Shown: positions 52,504 through 62,373, numbered from the stretch's first letter. The stretch is DNA of 64,000 nucleotides from Bacillus salipaludis (GCF_004358205.1 NZ_SMYO01000004.1:372001-436000), one strand, 5' to 3'. The notes: generated by a model not told the origin, from the letters alone. Translations and numbers: made by a program.

Positions 52504-53499
52504 ATGATTCGAAGGAATAAAATTATATATTTTTCAGCAATTCTCTTAGTAATCTGTTTACTTCTATATAACAATCATGTAGAGAAAAATCAAGGGGTGA
52601 GCAAGGCAGGAAATGTTCAACCCGAATATGTTAATGTGGATGAATTTGGCGCAAATGGTGAGGATTCAAAGGATGATTCTGAATCCATACAGAGAGCAAT
52701 TAACTATAGCCAAAAATCAAAGATAGGAAAAGTAAAGTTACTTGGGAATAGAAATTATATTTTAAGGAACGGATTAGTTCTAGCAGAGGGGGTTGAATTA
52801 GAATTTGGACAAAATACAAGACTAATAATTAAAGGAAACTTTCGGGTAATTACCGTGAAAAAAAATGCATCCATTTCAAATGGAATTCTAGAAGTTGTAG
52901 ATGACCACTTTAATTCAGATGTTATTTATTTAGACGGAAGTCAAAAATTTTGGTCATGGGACCGGACACAAATAAAGAATGTAACAATATTAAACACGAG
53001 TGGTTCATATAAGGGTACAGGTCTTCATCTTTATGCTGGAGGCTCGGACCAGTATATTTGTTTTGTGAAATTTACGGATATGAACATAGCAGGCTTTCAT
53101 ACAGGGGTTAAATTGGAAGCTAAAAAGCCGCAAGATTCTAAATATAGTTTTATCAACGGTAATCGATTTAGTAATCTAACACTTGATGATTGTATAAACG
53201 GTATTGATATGAATAGTTCTGTAACCGTTCCAAATGAAAGTTCTGGTAATGAATTTAATGGGCTTCAAATCCAAGTAACTAAAAATACTAAAAAAGCTAT
53301 AAAAGTTAGTGGGTCTGATAATAAATTCGAAGGTATTATATGGGACATTCATATATTGGGGGACCTTGAACCAATCATAGATTTTTCAAAGGATTCTACA
53401 AGGAGCAGCTTATTTATGAATGTGAGTTCAAACAATATTAGGGATTATGGTGAATATAATTATTATTCTTCACCCGAGGAAGAAGCAATGAAAAGATAA
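52504..53499 (+). CDS. Secreted right-handed beta-helix protein (pectate-lyase-like)
   Basis: 331 aa. A membrane anchor or signal covers residues 6-22 (IIYFSAILLVICLLLYN) with no clear cleavage site. From about 40 it has the pectate lyase superfamily opening YVNVDEFGANGEDSKDDSES then IQRAINY, followed by repeating short beta strands (ILRNGLVLAEGVELEF, ISNGILEVVDD). Such folds cleave or bind polysaccharide. As first structural gene of the exopolysaccharide cluster it may trim or modify the polymer. GTAGGAG lies 8 bases before the ATG. Confidence 0.8.
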   Translation: MIRRNKIIYFSAILLVICLLLYNNHVEKNQGVSKAGNVQPEYVNVDEFGANGEDSKDDSESIQRAINYSQKSKIGKVKLLGNRNYILRNGLVLAEGVELEFGQNTRLIIKGNFRVITVKKNASISNGILEVVDDHFNSDVIYLDGSQKFWSWDRTQIKNVTILNTSGSYKGTGLHLYAGGSDQYICFVKFTDMNIAGFHTGVKLEAKKPQDSKYSFINGNRFSNLTLDDCINGIDMNSSVTVPNESSGNEFNGLQIQVTKNTKKAIKVSGSDNKFEGIIWDIHILGDLEPIIDFSKDSTRSSLFMNVSSNNIRDYGEYNYYSSPEEEAMKR

Positions 53500-53583
53500 A
53501 GATAATTATTCATCACTATGACTCTTAATAAAAAGCATACTATAATCTTTTTGTTCGTTATATTGGATATTCAGGAGGTTATC

Positions 53584-54339
53584 ATGAACGGAGAAATAAA
53601 CTTAAAAAAGTTTTTAAGCATCATGCGAAAAAGGATATTCACGATTATTGTTACAGTGCTATGTGCTTTTTTATTAACAACCATATTATCTATTTATTTT
53701 ATAAAACCAACCTATGAAGCAACTGAAAATATTTTAATTGGAAAATTAGTACGGGATAAAGGTGCGTATACTGATTCACAAGAGATTAGTATGTTACTTG
53801 CCTCGACAATGGATTTTATAAAAAGTCCCATTGTGTTAGATTCTGTTCGGGAAAAATTGAATATAAAGGACCAAGAATTAGAGAAGAAAATCGTTGTTCA
53901 AAATAATCGGAATTCCCAAATTGTGAATGTTGTCGTAAGGGATCACGATATAGAAACCGCGAAGGAACTGGCTAATACTGTGGCGATTACATCGGTTAAT
54001 AAAATGAAGGAATTATTTGGTGTGCAAGACATTAAACTTTTAAGTGATGTAAATGGAAAGCCTGCGGCAAAGCAGGTAGGAAGTATGACTTTAAATATTG
54101 CTATTGGTGTTGTAGTAGGATTTTTCCTTGGAATAGGTCTGTCCATGCTTAGAGAGTATTGGGACGATTCGATTAAGGATGAGAGTGAAATTGAAGAATT
54201 GATTGGCCTACCTGTTCTTGGAGAAATTAATTTGAAAAATAAACTTAATAAATCTCGAAACAAAAGACAAATGAAGCAGCAGGCTCAAATTTTAAATGGA
54301 AAAAATGGGGGGCAAATAAGTGTATATGAAAAGGGATGA
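53584..54339 (+). CDS. Wzz/YveK-type polysaccharide co-polymerase (EpsA/CapA-like)
   Basis: 251 aa from the ATG at 53584 with AGGAGG 7 bases upstream. Two membrane helices (residues 18-42, TIIVTVLCAFLLTTILSIYF, and about 170-190, LNIAIGVVVGFFLGIGLSML) enclose an extracytoplasmic domain. This is the Wzz fold that sets chain length and activates the partner tyrosine kinase. The C-terminal tail is basic (NKSRNKRQMKQQ). Its end overlaps the next gene by 20 bases, as in CapA-CapB pairs. Confidence 0.85.
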   Translation: MNGEINLKKFLSIMRKRIFTIIVTVLCAFLLTTILSIYFIKPTYEATENILIGKLVRDKGAYTDSQEISMLLASTMDFIKSPIVLDSVREKLNIKDQELEKKIVVQNNRNSQIVNVVVRDHDIETAKELANTVAITSVNKMKELFGVQDIKLLSDVNGKPAAKQVGSMTLNIAIGVVVGFFLGIGLSMLREYWDDSIKDESEIEELIGLPVLGEINLKNKLNKSRNKRQMKQQAQILNGKNGGQISVYEKG

Positions 54340-54964
54340 AACGAAAAAAATAATGCAAAGGCTAAAGTTGAATGAGGAGTCAGTTAGTACGGAACAAATT
54401 CGAATGATTCGAACGAAGATTGATCAAGCTTCAGATCGGAAATCGACTTTATTTATGCTGACATCCCCCCAATATGAAGCAGAAAAATCAATCATTTCCA
54501 CTAAATTAGCAAAATCATATGCCGAACAAGGGAAAAAAGTGTTGTTAGTTGATGCTAATATTCGAAATCCTTCCCTACACCATTGGTTTCAGATTTCAAA
54601 CGATAGTGGTTTATCAAATGTGATTTTGAATAATGAAGAGATTCACCTTTATTATAAAGAAACATTGGTACCAGGCTTAGTTGTTTTACCCGCAGGTCCA
54701 AGTCCATTAAATCTATCAGACGTGTGGGTAACGAGCAAAATAAAAGACATGGTTAGCAAATGTGAAGCAGAATTTGAGGTTGTTATTTTTGAGGCACCAG
54801 CTTTTTTAACAGCCTCGGATTCTCAAATTCTAGCAAACCATTGTGATGGCGTTATTTTAGTCGTAAAAGCTAATAAAACAAAAAAAGAAGATACGCTTAA
54901 GACGAAAGAGTACTTAGAAAGAACAAATAATCAAATAGTCGGGGTCATTTATCAAACAGGATGA
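54320..54964 (+). CDS. Degenerate bacterial tyrosine-kinase-like ATPase (EpsB/CapB-like)
   Basis: 214 aa from GTG at 54320 (ATG at 54326 is an alternative). It has the BY-kinase layout: FMLTSPQYEAEKS (45-57) where Walker A should be, LLVDANIRNP (75-84) as Walker A', and VVIFEAPAFLTASDSQ (154-169) as Walker B. The Walker A glycines are lost (S49-P-Q-Y-E-A-E-K56-S57) and the Walker B aspartate is E158. The C-terminal tyrosine cluster is absent; the protein ends VGVIYQTG. It is probably a pseudokinase partner of the Wzz protein. Confidence 0.82.
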   Translation: MYMKRDETKKIMQRLKLNEESVSTEQIRMIRTKIDQASDRKSTLFMLTSPQYEAEKSIISTKLAKSYAEQGKKVLLVDANIRNPSLHHWFQISNDSGLSNVILNNEEIHLYYKETLVPGLVVLPAGPSPLNLSDVWVTSKIKDMVSKCEAEFEVVIFEAPAFLTASDSQILANHCDGVILVVKANKTKKEDTLKTKEYLERTNNQIVGVIYQTG

Positions 54965-55009
54965 TGTGGATCGGGAAATCGTTAACATGTGTAATAAGGT
55001 GGCTAATTT

Positions 55010-56467
55010 ATGGTGAATCCAAAGAAAAATTCAATTACGAAGAATATCATACATCTATTTTATAGTACAGCATTATCAAGTGTTTTAAATGCTGTGGCAT
55101 TAATTATTTTAGCTTCCTATTTACACTCTTATTATTATGGAATGTTTAGCGTCGTTTTAGCATTTGCCATGATTATGGGCTATTTCACAGATGCCGGTCT
55201 TAGTACAATAGTTTTAAGAGAAGGGTCAAAAAAAGAGGTGGATACATCCATTCTAATCTCCTCCTATGTAAAAGTGAGATTGGTGCTGCTTGCTGCTACT
55301 TTTTTATGTGGTTTTCTAATTATTCACCTATCGCATTCTGGGAACCCAGAACTGATTCGAACAGCCTATTTTTTAATTATACCGATGGTTATTGGAATTG
55401 CTTTACAAAGCATTGGGACTACCTATTTTCAACTAATGGAGAAAATGCAATATTACGGATTAATTCGAATTGTCTCTGCGGTTGGTTTAGTTCTAACCCT
55501 CTCAGCAGGGATGATATTTCGTATTAATCCACTTATGATTTGCACATTATATGGTATTTCTTATTTTGTAGCAGGTATTTTTGGATTATACCTTGTTCAT
55601 AAAAATGTGCAGATCTGTTTAAGTGGTCCATTTCATAAAGGATTATTACAAAATTTAGGCTCATTTACATTAGGGGGGCTGCTTTTTGTGCTGCTGCCTC
55701 AATTAGGACCGTTAGTGTTGGAAAAAACTATGAGTCTTAAAGATGTAGGGGTATTTGCCGTAGCCTACCGAATCCCGCAAGCGTTGCAGCAAATCTCATT
55801 TATTGTTGCTGGAGCATATTATCCAGTGATGTTTAGGTCCTTTAATAATAATTTTTTGGATGATCATTTAAGGCACAACTTAGCACTGATAAAAATCATT
55901 TCTTTAGTTGGAATGGCATTGACAATTCCATTTTATTATATGTCAGGTTATGTTATTCATTTGTTGTTTGGTGAAAAGTGGATTGACGCTGCATTTCCAC
56001 TGAAAATTTTATCAGTAATTCTTACTTTCCAAGCGATAAATATTGCATTAGCCGATGGCTTAACAACAAGAGGATTACAATTAAACCGAACAATTGTTCA
56101 ATTCATCTCTGCTTTTTCAGGTGTCTTTGTTTATATGTCAATGAGTCAATCTTTTGGTGTTTCTGGTGCGGCTTTTGCTGGAGTAATGATTGAAGTAATT
56201 GCCTTGCTGGGATATTGGATATGTATTCCTAATCGTTGGATCATGGCAAAAAAGGTAATTATCCCTTACCTATCTTTTTTTGCCATTTGTTTGGGCAGCA
56301 TAGACTATTTTCTGGATTCCCTCCCACTTTTAGCAACAGGATTGAATTTTATTTTATTGGTTTTTGTAGTTCTTATCGATAAAGAAAGCATGGAAAAGAT
56401 TAATAGGTATTTAAAAACAGCAGGTTTCAATCATTATTGGAAGTCGAAGAAAACTGAGGGGGGTTAA
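55010..56467 (+). CDS. Polysaccharide flippase (Wzx-like, MVF/MATE fold)
   Basis: 485 aa with about twelve to fourteen hydrophobic segments over its whole length. The N-terminal pattern FYSTALSSVLNAVALIILAS and charged cytoplasmic loops fit oligosaccharide-unit flippases (PST family). It would move lipid-linked repeat units across the membrane. AAGGTGG lies 9 bases before the ATG. It precedes the polymerase gene, with 1 base between stop and start. Confidence 0.85.
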   Translation: MVNPKKNSITKNIIHLFYSTALSSVLNAVALIILASYLHSYYYGMFSVVLAFAMIMGYFTDAGLSTIVLREGSKKEVDTSILISSYVKVRLVLLAATFLCGFLIIHLSHSGNPELIRTAYFLIIPMVIGIALQSIGTTYFQLMEKMQYYGLIRIVSAVGLVLTLSAGMIFRINPLMICTLYGISYFVAGIFGLYLVHKNVQICLSGPFHKGLLQNLGSFTLGGLLFVLLPQLGPLVLEKTMSLKDVGVFAVAYRIPQALQQISFIVAGAYYPVMFRSFNNNFLDDHLRHNLALIKIISLVGMALTIPFYYMSGYVIHLLFGEKWIDAAFPLKILSVILTFQAINIALADGLTTRGLQLNRTIVQFISAFSGVFVYMSMSQSFGVSGAAFAGVMIEVIALLGYWICIPNRWIMAKKVIIPYLSFFAICLGSIDYFLDSLPLLATGLNFILLVFVVLIDKESMEKINRYLKTAGFNHYWKSKKTEGG

Positions 56468-56468
56468 G

Positions 56469-57785
56469 GTGAATAACAAAATAACTTCAAAATCCGATAA
56501 ATATAGCTTTACAATCTTCTCTCTTTTTTTGTTAGTGATGCTTACAAATTATTATATTTATGTAGGGTTTGCAATTAAACCATATATGATTTTTTTACTC
56601 TTGTATTTAATGATTCATATAGGTTCATTTAGCTTTCAAAGGCTTCATTTGTTTGAAATTGCAATGTTGTTCTTTTTCCTGATGTATAGCTTCTCCGGGG
56701 CCTTTTCATTATATCCTGCCTCGAGTATTAGAGCAATTTGTGGAATAATTCTGTTTCTATTTTGTTATTTTATTATGAAGTCAGTTATTCAAAAGGCAAA
56801 TGATTCTATGACTGAAAGAGCTATTTCAGATGTTGGAATATTTTTCAATATGGTTAGTTTAATTCTATATTTTGTAGGCCTAAAAAGCTTTGGGTTTGTG
56901 TTCGATGGAGATAGGGTCTATCAATTTGGCGTGATGTTGGATAGAGATTACCCACGTTTAATCGGATTATTAGAAGATCCTAATTTCTTTGTTTTTTATA
57001 ATACGATCTTTTTTTCTTATTATCTATGTAATGCTAATTCCATGAAAAATAAGCTGGGATTGTTTTTATGCATCATTACAAACATCTTAACCTTTTCAAG
57101 AGGCGGCTTATTAGTTATGGCATTCCTTTTGGTTATTTATATCCTTATAAAAAACCCAATTAAACAATTAAAATTACTGGTCGGTATTATCGCTTTATTA
57201 TTTGTTTCAGTTTATATCGCAATTGTTTATATGAAATTTGATATTTACGGAATCATACAATCGAGAGTTGAGGACCTTTCTCAGGATGGTGGAAGTGGAA
57301 GGATAGAATTATGGGGTAGAGCGTGGGATTACTTTACTTCACATATGGTTATGGGGATAGGTGCTTTTAATTTTTCAGAGTACAACTTATTTCAATATGG
57401 AGATAGTTTGGAGGTACACAATACATTTATAGCCATTTTGTCAGAGTCTGGATTAGTTGGAATAACATGCTACGGTCTATTTATTATTTTAGTGTTTGTA
57501 CAATTATTCAAAAGCAATGTGATTAAAAAGAAGCTTTACCTACTTTTAACTTTTGTTGGAATGATTCTTCAAATGGCGTTTCTTTCGTTAATTATTAATG
57601 ACATGTTTTTTATGTATTTAGCGATTTTATCAACGTACTTTCATACTACAGAGAACGCGTTTAAAAATGAAAAGAAAAAAATTGTTTTATTCTCGTCTTT
57701 ATTTTCCCATAAACAAAAAATAAAATTGAATGTTCATTATAAAGGAAGTGATGTAATCCATGAATATTCTAATCATAACAGATAA
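56469..57785 (+). CDS. O-antigen polymerase/ligase-like membrane protein (Wzy-like)
   Basis: 438 aa starting at GTG behind GGGGGG. About ten hydrophobic segments with one long external loop (residues 260-320), which includes GRIELWGRAWDYFTSHMVMG then IGAFNF and the polymerase-type EVHNTFIAILSESGLVG (about 317-333). Wzy proteins join repeat units on the outer face. It overlaps the next gene by 26 bases. Confidence 0.85.
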   Translation: MNNKITSKSDKYSFTIFSLFLLVMLTNYYIYVGFAIKPYMIFLLLYLMIHIGSFSFQRLHLFEIAMLFFFLMYSFSGAFSLYPASSIRAICGIILFLFCYFIMKSVIQKANDSMTERAISDVGIFFNMVSLILYFVGLKSFGFVFDGDRVYQFGVMLDRDYPRLIGLLEDPNFFVFYNTIFFSYYLCNANSMKNKLGLFLCIITNILTFSRGGLLVMAFLLVIYILIKNPIKQLKLLVGIIALLFVSVYIAIVYMKFDIYGIIQSRVEDLSQDGGSGRIELWGRAWDYFTSHMVMGIGAFNFSEYNLFQYGDSLEVHNTFIAILSESGLVGITCYGLFIILVFVQLFKSNVIKKKLYLLLTFVGMILQMAFLSLIINDMFFMYLAILSTYFHTTENAFKNEKKKIVLFSSLFSHKQKIKLNVHYKGSDVIHEYSNHNR

Positions 57786-58812
57786 GTTAATATTTGGTGG
57801 AGCAGAAATGTATTTTTGTAAATTAGAAAATCAATTGCAACATCCTGACATTACCTTTCACTATGCGGCAGGCTCAGGAGAGTTATATGAAAAACTAAAG
57901 CATAAATATAATTTTAGTGAAATGAGTAGAACGAAGCATTATCAAAATATAAAAAAGCTTAGAGATTTGATTACTTTTAAACAAATAGACGTTATCCATG
58001 CCAATAGTTTGAGGATGGTTCTTTACTGTATAATTACCCAGAAATTAACAAAAAGGAAATTCAAGATTGTCTACACAAAACATAATGTTACTGTTCTGGA
58101 AGAAAAGAGTCCATTTATTTTCGCACATTTATTAAATAAATATGTTGCGAGAATCATCACGGTTAGTGAATTCGAAAAGAGGAATCTTGTTAAAGCAGGG
58201 ATAGATCCCACTAAAATCACGACCGTATATAACGGCGTAGATTTAAATCAGTTCGTTTTTCACCGTAAAGTACAGGGGGAGTCCTTTAATGTTGGAATAT
58301 TAGCAAGATTATCAGAAGAAAAGAATCATGAGTTATTTATTAACATTGCTAAACAGCTTCGCAACAATCCTAATATCATGTTTTACATTGCAGGAGACGG
58401 ACCAGAGAAAGAAAATATAAAGAATATGATTAAATCACATAGTCTTCATCACAAAATAAAAATGGTAGGAGCTGTTCACAAACCAGAGGAGTTTATAAAG
58501 GAAATGGATCTCTTAGTACTAACATCCTATCGGGAAGTCTTCCCTATGGTTGTCTTAGAAGCTATGGCAGTTGGGACACCAATTATTTCTATTGATAGAG
58601 GCGGGGTTGGTGAAGCGATAATCGGAAATAAGACCGGTTTTCTTATAAATGACCATTCAACAGAAGATTTTTGTAATAAAATCTTGGCTATTGAGTCAGA
58701 TAGGGAGATTAGAGAGCATATTATTGAAAATGCCAGAAGAAAAGTCCAAACTGAATTTTCATTAGAGCAAATGGTAAGTAATACTTTAAAAGAGTACTTA
58801 AACTGCAGCTGA
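57760..58812 (+). CDS. GT4 family glycosyltransferase
   Basis: 350 aa, GT-B fold. N-terminal nucleotide fold ILIITDKLIFGGAEMYF; C-terminal donor domain with GILARLSEEKNHELFINIAK (about 176-195), YIAGDGPEKEN, and the signature VFPMVVLEAMAVGTPIIS with E in the E-x7-E motif. It adds a hexose from a nucleotide sugar. It overlaps the polymerase gene. The sugar and acceptor are unknown. Confidence 0.88.
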   Translation: MNILIITDKLIFGGAEMYFCKLENQLQHPDITFHYAAGSGELYEKLKHKYNFSEMSRTKHYQNIKKLRDLITFKQIDVIHANSLRMVLYCIITQKLTKRKFKIVYTKHNVTVLEEKSPFIFAHLLNKYVARIITVSEFEKRNLVKAGIDPTKITTVYNGVDLNQFVFHRKVQGESFNVGILARLSEEKNHELFINIAKQLRNNPNIMFYIAGDGPEKENIKNMIKSHSLHHKIKMVGAVHKPEEFIKEMDLLVLTSYREVFPMVVLEAMAVGTPIISIDRGGVGEAIIGNKTGFLINDHSTEDFCNKILAIESDREIREHIIENARRKVQTEFSLEQMVSNTLKEYLNCS

Positions 58813-58954
58813 TGGTACAGCATTTTAAACGATACATCCTATATTTTTTTGTTTTCCTATTCTTTATTGGGAATGGATTATTCGTCTAAAAGAACATTTT
58901 TTCTGTATTACTCTAATTTGTAGACTTAAGAGTATTAAAGAAAGGAGAAATGAA

Positions 58955-60355
58955 ATGAATGAAGATTTTGGGAGAAGAAGGTATGTAAAAATGTTCCTAG
59001 CAGTAGTAGATATCACAATAGTGTTTACAGGTTTCATTTTGGCAAATGGCATATTGCAACAATTTTCAATCATGAACATGGAACTTATTGTCGATTATTC
59101 TTGGTTAATAGTAGTTTCGGCTGCGTCGGTTGTACCTTTGTATCTATATGACCTTTATACAGATTGGCGAAGGAAAGGCATTCATCATTTGGTCTATTCA
59201 ATTGTATTATCGATGATTATCTTCTCAGGTTTGGAATCAATAATTTCATTATTGACTCCTTATTTACCTTTCCAGCCAAGCTACATTTTAGCAGCATTTC
59301 TTATTCAAACGACTCTATTAACCTGTTTCCATGTATGTGTTTGGTATATAAATAAGAAATTATTCGGTAAGAAAAAAGTCTATATTATTGGTGAAGCATC
59401 CAATGCCGGCCTTTATTTGGCCGGAAAATTACTAAATCATCATAATGGGTGGTTTGAAATTGAGGGATTTATCCCTTTAGAAAAAAAAAGGAACCTTCAT
59501 GAATACGTCAAAAAATGTGATCTATTTCTGCTTAGTCCTGCTATAAATAGAAAGGATTGTGAGGAAATAGCGAGAGTATGCATCAGATACGGAAAAGAAA
59601 TATTGATGGTTCCACAATTATTTGAGTTGTCCTTTATTGGGGCAAATACACAACAAATAGATGATATGCTGGTTGTTTCGATAAAACCTCCCCTTTTAAA
59701 TGTATCACAAAAGATTTCTAAACGGATCTTTGATGTGATGGTATCAGCAGTGTTATTAGTTATAGCCAGCCCATTCTTCATGATTTTATTCTTTTTAATC
59801 CCGCTAACCTCAAAGGGACCAGCTTTTTTTAAACAGGAGCGTATTGGACTAGATGGGAAACCTTATTGGATTTATAAGTTTAGGAGCATGATTCAAGATG
59901 CAGAAAAAAGAACAGGTCCAGTATTAGCAACAGATAAAGATCCAAGAATTACTTTAGTTGGAAGGATTATTCGAGCAGTTCGTTTAGATGAGCTACCGCA
60001 ATTAATAAATGTCTTAAAGGGTGAAATGAGCTTAGTTGGACCAAGACCTGAGCGGGAATATTTCATCAATCAATTTAAACAAACTCTCCCTGATTATCCC
60101 TATCGGTTAACTGTAAAGCCGGGAATAACAGGATTAGCCCAGGTATTAGCAAACTATACCACCCCTGTCGAAGATAAATTGCGTTTCGACCTACTGTATG
60201 TTCGAAATTATTCTTTTACGCTAGATATAAAAATTCTATTTCAAACCATCAGGGTTGTTCTTCAACGTGAGCAGGCCCAGGGGGTGAAGGAAGGGAGTAT
60301 TTATAATCAAAAATTACTAAAAAGGCTTGAAAAAAACAAGGTTATGAATCATTAA
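58955..60355 (+). CDS. Polyprenyl-phosphate sugar phosphotransferase, WbaP/EpsL type (long form)
   Basis: 466 aa. Four N-terminal membrane segments (about 10-115), then a Rossmann-like domain KKVYIIGEASNAGLYLAGKL, then the C-terminal bacterial sugar transferase domain from about 250: KRIFDVMVSAVLLV, FKQERIGLDGKPYWIYKFRS, RLDELPQLINVLKGEMSLVG with GPRPERE. The D-E pair in LDELPQ is catalytic. It starts polymer synthesis by moving a sugar phosphate to undecaprenyl phosphate. GGAG lies 8 bases before the ATG. Confidence 0.9.
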   Translation: MNEDFGRRRYVKMFLAVVDITIVFTGFILANGILQQFSIMNMELIVDYSWLIVVSAASVVPLYLYDLYTDWRRKGIHHLVYSIVLSMIIFSGLESIISLLTPYLPFQPSYILAAFLIQTTLLTCFHVCVWYINKKLFGKKKVYIIGEASNAGLYLAGKLLNHHNGWFEIEGFIPLEKKRNLHEYVKKCDLFLLSPAINRKDCEEIARVCIRYGKEILMVPQLFELSFIGANTQQIDDMLVVSIKPPLLNVSQKISKRIFDVMVSAVLLVIASPFFMILFFLIPLTSKGPAFFKQERIGLDGKPYWIYKFRSMIQDAEKRTGPVLATDKDPRITLVGRIIRAVRLDELPQLINVLKGEMSLVGPRPEREYFINQFKQTLPDYPYRLTVKPGITGLAQVLANYTTPVEDKLRFDLLYVRNYSFTLDIKILFQTIRVVLQREQAQGVKEGSIYNQKLLKRLEKNKVMNH

Positions 60356-60431
60356 AATTAAATGCTTTATAAGTTAACAGCGTATATTCAACATACAAAA
60401 GTCTAATTGACATGGAGGGACTGTGAATTAA

Positions 60432-61202
60432 ATGAGATTCGCTACACAAACAGTTGTTTCAATTATCACTCCAACCTATAACGCTGCAAGATTTATTACT
60501 GAAACCATTCAATCTGTTAAGGAACAAACTTTTTCAAGTTGGGAAATGATTATCGTGGATGATTGCTCTTTAGATAACACGGTGGATATTGTAAAGAAAG
60601 AAATTGAGAAAGATTCAAGAATCAGGTTAATTGAACTAAAGAATAATAGTGGCCCGGCGAATGCGAGAAATAGGGCTATTACTTCTGCAAAGGGAAACTT
60701 TCTAGCCTTTTTGGATAGTGATGATCTCTGGCAACCTCAAAAGTTAGAGCGGCAGCTAATGTTTATGGAAAAAAATAATCTTGCTTTTTCATATACGGAT
60801 TACAGAATTATGACCGAAGTTGGTGAAAAAACAGATATTGTGTTTCAAGTACCAGAGAAAATGGATTATAAGGACCTTTTAAAGAATACAATAATTGGAA
60901 CATTAACCGTGATGCTTGATAAAAGAAAAATAGGAAAAGTACAGATGCCATTATATCGCGATTGCTCAGAAGATTACGGACTTTGGCTTTCAATATTATC
61001 GAAAGGGATCCAAGCGTATGGTCTGAATGAGGAGCTGGCAATCTATAGAAAATGTGAAAACTCCCTTTCTAGTAACAAACTAAAATCTGCACGAAAAACA
61101 TGGAACACATATAGGAAGGTTGAAAAAATCAATATCCCATATTCTTTATGGTGCTTTGTAAATTATTCATTAAATGCTTTAAAAAAACATTCTAGGGCAT
61201 AG
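60432..61202 (+). CDS. GT2 family glycosyltransferase
   Basis: 256 aa. GT-A domain: VSIITPTYNAARFITETIQS, VDDCSLDNT (nucleotide loop), and the metal-binding LAFLDSDDLW (DxD type) near residue 98. The catalytic acid region CSEDYGLWL is near 178. Soluble or peripherally bound, it would extend the repeat unit. It is followed after 3 bases by the acyltransferase gene. Confidence 0.9.
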   Translation: MRFATQTVVSIITPTYNAARFITETIQSVKEQTFSSWEMIIVDDCSLDNTVDIVKKEIEKDSRIRLIELKNNSGPANARNRAITSAKGNFLAFLDSDDLWQPQKLERQLMFMEKNNLAFSYTDYRIMTEVGEKTDIVFQVPEKMDYKDLLKNTIIGTLTVMLDKRKIGKVQMPLYRDCSEDYGLWLSILSKGIQAYGLNEELAIYRKCENSLSSNKLKSARKTWNTYRKVEKINIPYSLWCFVNYSLNALKKHSRA

Positions 61203-61205
61203 CAC

Positions 61206-62302
61206 GTGAGGAAGAGGATGATTTTAAGAAAAGGAGAGAAAAGTATAGAAAGCGGAAGAAGAAAATTATTATATATACAGGTATCAAGGGCAATAGCCAT
61301 CTTATTTGTACTTTTAGGGCATGTAAATATTTTGTTTTATACAGAGTTTAAGTACAATTGGTTTCATTTAGGGGAATGGGAAAGAACTGGCGGTGTAGAT
61401 TTCTTTTTTACTGTAACTGGTTTTATGATTTATTATATTTATCATGGTAAAGCGGGTAATTCAGGAAAGGCAACTGAATTTTTCTTGAAACGTGTGATTC
61501 GAATTTACCCGTTATATTGGTTGTTTACTTTATTAACGATTGCGGCATCTATTATTTTTCCTTTTATTGATGAACCATACTCTTTTGATCTTATCATTAA
61601 ATCAATGCTTACCTTACCTACAGATCCTATTCTTGCATCAACTTGGTCACTTAGTTATGTAATGTTTTTTTATATCATATTTACTGCGTTTATATTCAAA
61701 CCAAAAATTTTTAAACCAATTATTTTTTATGGATTATAATTTCAATTTTACTAGAGCTTAAAGTCATTCCAAAACAAGGAAATTCATTTTTTACCAGCTT
61801 TAGTAATTTAGAAATTTTATTTGGATGCTTAGTAGCGCATCTAACCCTCAATTACAGATTTAGATATTCTTCCTTATTGATAATACTAGGCATGGCCGGT
61901 TTTCTGGCTGTTTGGATCAATAATATTTACCACCTAATTGAACTACAGGCACCGATATTCTATTCGCTATCTTCAATGATTCTAATGCTTGGTATTTCGG
62001 AAAAAGACAAAAAGAATCGAAAGGTTCCAAAAGCGCTTTCTTTCCTAGGCGACGCCTCTTATTCAATATACATTGCACATGGGCCTTTTTTACAATTTTA
62101 TATCTTGATTTTTAAGAAATTAAATTTAATGGGGTCAATTGGCTACTTCTTTTCCATGTCAATGGTAATTTTATTAGCGGTGGTTTCTTCCTGTTTAGTC
62201 TATATCTTACTTGAAAAGCCTATGTCTAATTATTTAAGGGGGGTTGTTTTCAATGGGAAAAAAATTACATCTTTAAAAACGGCTGTAAAAGTTGCAAAAT
62301 AA
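61206..62302 (+). pseudogene. Acyltransferase 3 family gene split by a one-base frameshift
   Basis: The first part (61206-61739, 177 aa) holds the family start VSRAIAILFVLLGHVNIL and RTGGVDFFFTVTGFMIYY, then stops after KPIIFYGL. One extra T in the T6 run at 61723-61728 would carry the reading on as FLWIIISILLELKVIP and join the second part, whose text ends at 62302 (LGDASYSIYIAHGPFLQFYI). The repaired product has about 365 residues and ten or so membrane segments, normal for O-acetylases (WecH/OafA). It would acetylate the polysaccharide. Slippage, true inactivation or a sequence error are all possible. Confidence 0.82.
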
Positions 62303-62319
62303 ACCATTTTTGACTATTT

Positions 62320-62335
62320 GTTCTTATTTAAGAAC
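62320..62335. promoter_or_regulatory. SinR-type operator, box 4 (upstream of the second sugar transferase)
   Basis: GTTCTT-ATTT-AAGAAC is a perfect 6-4-6 palindrome. TATAAT lies at 62348-62353, and a weak -35 falls inside the box. The distance from box to -10 (28 bases) is almost the same as at the sinR-like promoter (27). This marks an internal promoter in the polysaccharide cluster. Confidence 0.72.
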
Positions 62336-62373
62336 AATGAGTAATTTTATAATGAAAACATGTAGGAGGCACT

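Noticed and set aside
54976..55010. Additional SinR-type box before the flippase gene
   Set aside because: No GTTCTT/AAGAAC pair with 4-base spacing is present.
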